64,000 bases of DNA from Echinarachnius parma (lineage: Eukaryota; Echinodermata; Echinoidea; Clypeasteroida; Echinarachniidae). The notes under the pieces were generated by a model. The model made no database searches. It was not told where the DNA came from and worked only from the letters and a program-made list of their open reading frames with translations. Location of the stretch: the NCBI GenBank assembly GCA_037951105.1, contig JBAMJV010008830.1, positions 1-64,000 on the forward strand, read 5' to 3'. The position numbers and the translations under genes are program-made. Shown piece by piece: positions 57,296-64,000 of the stretch; the stretch's first letter is position 1, and each line of letters opens with the position of its first letter.

Positions 57296-57958
57296 TCCAG
57301 ACTTTTGCTTTCCATAGCACAACTATGCACCTATTGACCCCCGGGAAAGGTGTGTCATTGTACCGATGTGCGTCACACTATTATGAACCATGACGCACCC
57401 TCCTTCAGAAAAAGTGACTCACCATCAGGAAACATTGAAACATATTTTAGTCAAAAATGTGACGCACCATTTTATGAAAATGACGGTCCTATCGACGAAT
57501 CTGACAAATGTAGAAGTACAGTATTTGTCACAGGAAGCATCCGCTGCACCCATTTCAAGATCAGCATTTCCTGCAATGGAAAGTTGATATAGATAATGAA
57601 TCAATCACCAGCCCAGACTTTCGCTTTCCATAGCACAACTATGCAGGTGTCATATGACATATGACCCCTAGGAAAGGTGTGTCATTGTACCGATGTGTGT
57701 CACACTTTTATGAACCATGACGCACAAGCCATCAGAAATAGTGACTCACCATTAGGAAACATTAAGTCAACATTGTTATGCACCATTTCATTAAAATGAT
57801 GGTCCTATTGGCCCTATTGACGAATCTTGTGAAGCGCCCATGGTGAAGTGACTATGACACACACATGGGTCAGTGTTGTGACTGACCTTTTGCTTCCCTG
57901 ACAGTACTGTGAGTCATCAATATGGGAGTATATGACGCACCTTTCCCGGGGAAAGTCT
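57296..57958. mobile_element. MITE copies and a zinc-finger exon fragment
   Basis: TGACGCAC-rich MITE pieces (57296-57490 and 57650-57958) flank a copy of the first 60 or so bases of the zinc-finger exon with its acceptor (57505-57590). The fragment breaks off after GTACTTCTACA and runs straight into MITE sequence. The same arrangement occurs at 61296-61960, and a simpler one at 59505-59818. Confidence 0.75.
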
Positions 57959-59447
57959 TTAAACATACCTTGCAAGTGAAAGGTCATTCACCTGTACATG
58001 TCCTCATGTGAATTCCTAGCTCACCTTTTCGAGAGAAAGCCTTTGTTCATAACTTGCAAGAGAAAGGCTTTTCACCAGAATGTGTTATCATGTGTTGAGT
58101 AAGGCTATCTTTTCGAGAGAAAGCCTTTGTTCATAACTTGCAAGAGAAAGGCTTTTCACCAGAATGTGTTATTATGTGTTGAGCAAGGGTTTCTTTGCGA
58201 GCGAAAGCCTTTGTACATAATATGCAAGAGAAAGGCCTTTCACCGGAATGTGTCATAATGTGTTTTGTTAGATCACCTTTCCGAGAGAAAGTCTTGAACA
58301 AACAGTGGCAAGTAAAAGGTTGTTGACCAGTATGTGTCCTCATGTGCCTTTCTAGAATCTTTTTCCGAGAGAAAGACTTTGAACAATTCTTGCAATCAAA
58401 AAGGTTGTTCACCCTTACATGTGTCCTCATGTGTTTTGTTTGATCACCTTTTCCAGAGAAAGCCTTTGTACATAACTGCATGAGAAAGGTCGTTCACCCG
58501 TATGTGTCCTCATGTGAATTTCTAGAGTATCATTATGAGAGAAAGACTTTGAACAAACCTTGCAGTCGAAAGTTTGTTCACCCGTATGTGTACTCATGTG
58601 TAGAGCTACATGAGCTTTCCGAGAAAAGCCTTTGAACATACCTTGCAAGTAAAAGGTCGTTCACCAGTATGTGTCATTGTGTGTTGTGTTAGATCATATT
58701 TCTGATGAGAAGGCCTTTGAACATTCTTTGCAGAGAAAGGTCTTTCACGAGTATGTGTCATCATGTGTCTTGTTAGATCACCTTTCCGAGAAAAAGCTTT
58801 TGTAATACCTTGCAAGTAAAAGGTCGTACACCAGTATGTGTACTCATGTGTTGTGTTAGACCATATTTCTGAGAGAAGGCCTTTTGAACATTCTTTGCAA
58901 GAGAAGGTCTTTCACCAGTATGTTGTCATCATGTGTCTTGTTAGATCACGTTTTTTAGAGAAGGCCTTTGAACATTCTTTGCAAGAGAAAGGTCTTTCAC
59001 CAGTATGTGTTCTAACGTGATATTCTAGATTATCTTTCCGAGGGAAGACTTTGAACAAACCTTGCAATTGAAAGGCCTTTCACCAGTATGTGTCCTCATG
59101 TGTTTTGTTAGATTACCTTTTTTAGAGAACGACTTTGTACATACTTGCACGTAAATCTCACACAAGAGTGTTCTTTTTCATGTGTCCGTGTATCACATTG
59201 GTCAGATGTAGTCTTTGAACCAATGCCAGAATTGCATTGTCCATCACAGTCATGCGAACTTCCGGTGCGCCTATCATCCCTTACGATCCTCATGAGGTTC
59301 ATAAGTGTGTTTCCTGGAGGGAACCCTTGTAGGACCTCTCCTGCCTTCTGGAAGGGCCTCCCCCGTCCTGTCTCCTCCAGGATTTGTAGAAGTACTGCAT
59401 TTGCCACAGGAAGCATCCGCTGCACCCATTTCAAGATCAGCATTTCC
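57959..59447 (-). pseudogene. C2H2 zinc-finger pseudogene C (copy of gene D)
   Basis: Nearly the same as gene D along its whole length, but with several single-base frame changes in the leader and in at least four fingers (for example near 59275, 58800, 58690 and 58465). The leader starts [19 protein letters not shown]. The shared stop in the last finger shows it and gene D descend from an already shortened ancestor. Confidence 0.85.
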
Positions 59448-59911
59448 TGCAATGGAAAGTTGATATAGATAATGAATCAATAATCAGTCCAGACTTTTGC
59501 TTTCCATAGCACAACTATGCACCTATTGACCCCCGGGAAAGGTGTGTCATTGTACCGATGTGCGTCACACTTTTATGAACCATGACGCACCCGCCGTCAT
59601 AAATAGTGACTCGCCATTAGGAAACATTAAGTCAACATTGTTATGCACCATTTCATTAAAATGATGGTCCTATTGGCCCTATTGACGAATCTTGTGAAGC
59701 ACCCATGGTGAAGTGACTATGACGCACACATGGGTCAGTGTTGTGACTGACCTTTTGCTTCCCTGACAGTACTGTGAGTCATCAATATGGGAGTATATGA
59801 CGCACCTATCCCGGGGAAAGTCTTTAAACATACCTTGCAAGTGAAAGGTCATTCACCTGTACATGTCCTCATGTGAATTCCTAGCTCACCTTTTTGAGAG
59901 AAAGCCTTTGT

Positions 59912-61230
59912 TCATAACTTGCAAGAGAAAGGCTTTTCACCAGAATGTGTTATTATGTGTTGAGTAAGGGTTTCTTTGCGAGCGAAAGCCTTTGTACATA
60001 ATATGCAAGAGAAAGGCCTTTCACCGGAATGTGTCATAATGTGTTTTGTTAGATCACCTTTCCGAGAGAAAGTCTTTGAACAAACAGTGCAAGTAAAAGG
60101 TTGTTGACCAGTATGTGTCCTCATGTGCCTTTCTAGATTCTTTTTCCGAGAGAAAGACTTTGAACAATTCTTGCAATCAAAAAGGTTTTTCACCCGTACA
60201 TGTGTCCTCATGTGCTTTGTTTGATCACCTTTTCCAGAGAGAGCCTTTGTACATAACTGGCATGAGAAAGGTCGTTCACCCGTATGTGTCCTCATGTGAA
60301 TTCCTAGAGTATCTTTATGAGAGAAAGACTTTGAACAAACCTTGCAGTCGAAAGTTTGATCACCTGTATGTGTACTCATGTGTAGAGCTACATGAGCTTT
60401 CCGAGAAAAAGCCTTTGAACATACCTTGCAAATAAAAGGTCGTTCACCAGTATGTGTCATTGTGTGTTGTGTTAGATCATATTTCTGAGAGAAGGCCTTT
60501 GAACATTCTTTGCAAGAGAAAGGTCTTTCACGAGTATGTGTCATCATGTGTCTTGTTAGATCACCTTTCCGAGAAAAAGCCTTTGTACATACCTTGCAAG
60601 TAAAAGGTCGTACACCAGTATGTGTACTCATGTGTTGTGTTAGACCATATTTCTGAGAGAAGGCCTTTGAACATTCTTTGCAAGAGAAAGGTCTTTCACC
60701 AGTATGTGTCATCATGTGTCTTGTTAGATCACGTTTTTTAGAGAAGGCCTTTGAACATTCTTTGCAAGAGAAAGGTCTTTCACCAGTATGTGTTCTAACG
60801 TGATATTCTAGATTATCTTTCCGAGGGAAAGACTTTGAACAAACCTTGCAATTGAAAGGCCTTTCACCAGTATGTGTCCTCATGTGTTTTGTTAGATTAC
60901 CTTTTTTAGAGAACGACTTTGTACATAACTTGCAAGTAAATATCACACAAGAGTGTTCTTTTTCATGTGTCCGTGTATCACATTGGTGAGATGTAGTCTT
61001 TGAACCAATGCCAGAATTGCATGGTCCATCACAGTCATGTGAACTTCCGGTGCGCCTATCATCCTTACGATCCTCACGAGGTTCATCAGTGTGTTTCCTT
61101 GAGGGAACCCTTGTATGATCTCTACTGCCTTCAGGAAGGGCCACCCCCGTCTCGGCTCCTCCAGGATTTGTAGAAGTACTGCATTTGCCACAGGAACCAT
61201 CCGCTGCATCCATTTCGAGATCAGCATTTC
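59912..61230 (-). CDS. C2H2 zinc-finger protein, gene D (12 fingers)
   Basis: The exon begins at an acceptor at 61231 (minus strand); first Met 61213, about 433 residues from there. The leader matches gene A ([18 protein letters not shown]), followed by twelve complete C2H2 fingers with TGERPF linkers; finger 9 has an odd linker (HVRVKNLFDC). The frame ends in PFSCKL where the second finger Cys codon has become TGA. Finger remains continue to about 59820, where a MITE piece abuts them. Probable nuclear DNA-binding protein; target unknown. No effector domain is visible, though an upstream exon may exist. Confidence 0.8.
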
Positions 61231-61961
61231 CTGCAATGGAAAGATGATGTATACATTGAATCAATCACCAGTCAAGACTTTTGCTTTCCATAGCACAACT
61301 ATGCACCTATTGACCCCCGGGAAAGGTGTGTCATTGTACCGATGTGCGTCACACTATTATGAACCATGACGCACCCTCCTTCAGAAAAAGTGACTCACCA
61401 TCAGGAAACATTGAAACATATTTTAGTCAAAAATGTGACGCACCATTTTATGAAAATGACGGTCCTATCGATGAATCTGACAAATGTAGAAGTACTGCAT
61501 TTGTCACAGGAAGCATCTGCTGCACCCATCATTTCAAGATCAGCATTTCCTGCAATGGAAAGTTGATATAGACAATGAATCAATCACCAGCCCAGACTTT
61601 CGCTTTCCATAGCACAACTATTCAGGTGTCATGACGTATGACATATGACCCCTAGGAAAGGTGTGTCATTGTACCGATGTGTGTCACACTTTTATGAACC
61701 ATGACGCACCCGCCGTCAGAAATAGTGACTCGCCATTAGGAAACATTAAGTCAACATTGTTATGCACCATTTCATTAAAATGATGGTCCTATTGGCCCTA
61801 TTGACGAATCTTGTGAAGCACCCATGGTGAAGTGACTATGATGCACACATGGGTCAGTGTTGTGACTGACCTTTTGCTTCCATGATAGTACTGTGCGTCA
61901 TCAATATGGGAGTATATGACGCACCTTTCCCGGGGGTCAAGAGGTGCGTCAAGACAAGAGA

Positions 61962-62250
61962 CATGAGAACAAGCTCCTCCAAAGTACATAGAGGCACCAA
62001 GGACAACTTTAAAGCATGGACATTGTTGAATACCGGAAAATCAACCTATACAAGTACATTAATCCTTGACTGCAATTGAGGTCATAGACACAATACTGCA
62101 AATGTAAAATTGCTAACTGAAGAAACATTGATGCCTATGTATTGATCATGCAGCACAGGTTATACAACAACTGCAAGATTATTGAATGAAATAACATTAA
62201 AAAGTGGACCTTTCTTATTTGAAGGGGTGTGTATGCTTCGGGTCTGTATT
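61962..62250. other. Paralogous 3' flank of a zinc-finger duplicate
   Basis: Matches 54560-54760 in order (one 42-bp unit, GTTGTTGAATACC, TGAAGAAACATTGATGCCTA), so it derives from the same ancestral flank, without the minisatellite expansion and the 54919-55808 insertion. Confidence 0.8.
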
Positions 62251-62850
62251 ACTATCCTCTGGTGCTTTGTTAGAAGAGCTTTCCGCGAAAAAGCCTTTGA
62301 ACATACCTTGCAAGTAAAAGGTCGTTCATGTGTCATCATGTTAATACCTAGATAATCTTTCTGAGAGAAAGTCTTTGCACATACAGTACCTTGCAAATGA
62401 AAGGTCGTTCATGTGTCATCATGTTAATACCTAGATAATCTTTCTGAGAGAAAGTCTTAGCACATACAGTACCTTGCAAATGAAAGGTCGTTCATGTGTC
62501 ATGTTAATACCTAGATAATCTTTCTGAGAGAAAGTCTTTGCACATACAGTACCTTGCAAATGAAAGGTTGTTCTCGAGTATGCACCTTGTTAGATTTCCT
62601 TTACAGGGAAACCCCGTTATAACGAGGTAGTCGGGACTATCAAATTTATCTCGTTATAAGCGGTACCTCGTTGTAAATGGCCGAATTAAACGCACGTTAA
62701 AACGCACGTTATAACAATCGGAACCAAAGGATTCTCCTTGTTATAAACGGTACCTCGTTATAAGCGAGCTCGTTATAACAGGGTTTCCCTGTATTACAAA
62801 ATGCCTTTGTACATTCCAAACAAGTGAACTGACTTTTACCAGTATGCAGG
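62185..62850 (-). pseudogene. C2H2 zinc-finger pseudogene E (tail fragments)
   Basis: The NKKGPL tail and one finger (KALLTKH) are followed upstream by three copies of a degenerate finger-sized unit of about 76-84 bp (62310-62575; AATACCTAGATAATCTTTCT). A pogo-like MITE (62604-62791) splits another finger. Confidence 0.8.
62604..62791. mobile_element. Pogo-like MITE inside a zinc-finger remnant
   Basis: CAGGGAAACCCCGTTATAAC and inverse GGTTTCCCTG with TA on both sides; near copy of 34301-34487. Confidence 0.85.
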
Positions 62851-63178
62851 GCTCCACACTCACCTTTTTAGTCAGTGGCCCGGTCGGGCCAGTGAAAGTT
62901 TCTTCCCCTATTCTGGTGGCCCCCAAAAGGATAATTTACTGGCCCCAAAATTGTATTACACAAGTAAGCATTATACTATAAAAAATATCACTCTTTCCTA
63001 ATCAAACCTGTGATTACAGATGAAGCACGACATAAAATAAAACAAGATTTTTAAATTTTGTCAATGTCGGGTTGAAAATCTGCTTGCCCGATCGGGCCAC
63101 CAAAATATGACTTTTATATATTTTGCTGGCCAAGTGCAATTTCACTGGCCCTGGGCAAGGGGGACAGTGCGAGTGTCA
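62847..63178. mobile_element. MITE, CAGGGCTCCACACT family, right end cut
   Basis: CAGGGCTCCACACT start and GTGCGAGTGTC near the right; the final GAGCCCTG is missing. It lies within zinc-finger debris. Confidence 0.6.
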
Positions 63179-63184
63179 TTTTTT

Positions 63185-63393
63185 TTTGTGTTACATTTTC
63201 TTTATGAGAGAAAGCTTTTGAATATTTTTTGACAAGTGAATGGCCTTTGTCCTGTATGTGTCCTTGTGTGTTTGGACAGATCACGTTTTTCAGAGAAAGC
63301 CTTTCACCTGTATGTCATCATGTTTTTTGTTACACTTTCTTTATAAGAGAAAGCTTTGGAAAATACACATGTATTTCAAAAATAAAAGCTCAT
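63185..63393 (-). pseudogene. Decayed zinc-finger units downstream of gene F
   Basis: Finger-length fragments with linker remnants, out of frame with gene F, matching the usual finger consensus only in part. Confidence 0.65.
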
Positions 63394-64000
63394 TCAACGG
63401 TATGTGTCCTCATGTGAATTCCTAGATAATCTTTGATGAATGTGTGTCCTCATGTGTACTGTTAGGCTACTTTTCTGAGAGAAAGACTTCAAACAAACCT
63501 TGCAATCGAATGGTCGTTCACCCGTATGTGTCCTCGTGTGTATTGTTAGATGTTCTTTTCGAGAGAAAGACTGTGAACAAACCTGGCAATCGAACGGTCT
63601 TTTAACCGTATGTGTCCTCATGTGTCCTGTTAGAGCACTTGTGTGTGAAAAAGCCTTTGAACATATCATACAAGTGAAAGGCCTTTCATCAGTATGTGTT
63701 TTCATGTGTATTCTAAGATGGCTTTTCTGAGAGAAAGACTTTAAACAAATCTTACAATCAAACGGTTGATCACCCGTATGTGTCCTCATATGTACTGTTA
63801 TATAAGCTTTTTCAGAGAAAGCCTTTGAACATATTTTACAAGTGAATGGTCGGTCACCTGTATGTGTCCTCATGTGTTTTGTTAGATCACCTTTTTGAGA
63901 GAAAGCATTTGAACATAACTCGCAAAAATAGGGCCTTTCACCAGTATGTGTCCTCATGTGCTGTGTTAGAACATCTTTCCGAGAGAAAGACTTTGAACAA
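63394..64000 (-). CDS. C2H2 zinc-finger protein, gene F, C-terminal part
   Basis: The frame is open from the window edge (first full codon Cys) to a stop at 63394, so the 5' part lies outside. Six complete fingers follow a partial one ([14 protein letters not shown]). Linkers vary: TGERPY, TGDRPF, TGDQPF, TDERPF, TVKRPF. After the last finger the frame leaves the consensus ([16 protein letters not shown]), probably through a deletion joining two fingers. The helices differ from those of genes A-D (YITVH, SALTGH, HLRIH), so this is a more distant paralogue. Confidence 0.8.
   Translation of the reverse strand, partial: CSKSFSRKDVLTQHMRTHTGERPYFCELCSNAFSQKGDLTKHMRTHTGDRPFTCKICSKAFSEKAYITVHMRTHTGDQPFDCKICLKSFSQKSHLRIHMKTHTDERPFTCMICSKAFSHTSALTGHMRTHTVKRPFDCQVCSQSFSRKEHLTIHTRTHTGERPFDCKVCLKSFSQKSSLTVHMRTHIHQRLSRNSHEDTYR

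Overview
The window reads as genomic DNA of an invertebrate deuterostome (echinoderm, hemichordate or lancelet; the sequence does not settle which). The evidence is intron-rich housekeeping genes with GT-AG introns, low overall GC, a TGERPF-type C2H2 zinc-finger cluster, and very dense short inverted-repeat DNA transposons. I saw no bacterial features, CRISPR array, rRNA, convincing tRNA, or retrovirus/LTR/Polinton-like element.

Layout. 1-2700: foldback elements, several with readable target duplications. 2737-5385 (+): ribosomal protein L32, three coding exons. 5600-12100: miniature transposons. 12119-23603 (-): PSMC3/Rpt5, an ATPase of the 26S proteasome base, 11 coding exons joining to 430 residues. 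About 1.9 kb away, head to head, 25483-34861 (+): a U1A/SNF-type spliceosomal protein, six exons, 253 residues. 36190-50450: gene-poor, with a roughly 6 kb nest of elements (38644-44673) and a 1.3 kb foldback (48746-50029). 50440-64000: a minus-strand cluster of tandemly duplicated C2H2 zinc-finger genes, from intact-looking to decayed, with a 42-bp minisatellite and repeated MITEs between them.

The most unusual signal is in PSMC3 and the U1A-like gene. Ten of their 17 coding exons have partial, same-strand copies close by in the introns or flanks, many still carrying a splice site. PSMC3 exon 3 is the extreme case: its last 48 bases recur eight times in the following intron, each preceded by AG and followed by GT, and the six copies of unchanged length differ from the source only at synonymous positions. 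RPL32 shows no such copies. A neutral explanation exists (local tandem duplication from a constrained source) and is stated in the findings.

The second notable object is the transposon nest: a TAA-flanked MITE split by a 5.7 kb foldback element, whose loop holds a non-LTR retrotransposon fragment, itself split by a 526-bp element with a perfect 9-bp target duplication.

The three housekeeping genes are functionally unrelated (translation, proteolysis, splicing). PSMC3 and the U1A-like gene could share a bidirectional promoter region, although 1.9 kb is long for that. The zinc-finger genes share one leader and one acceptor site and clearly arose by local duplication.
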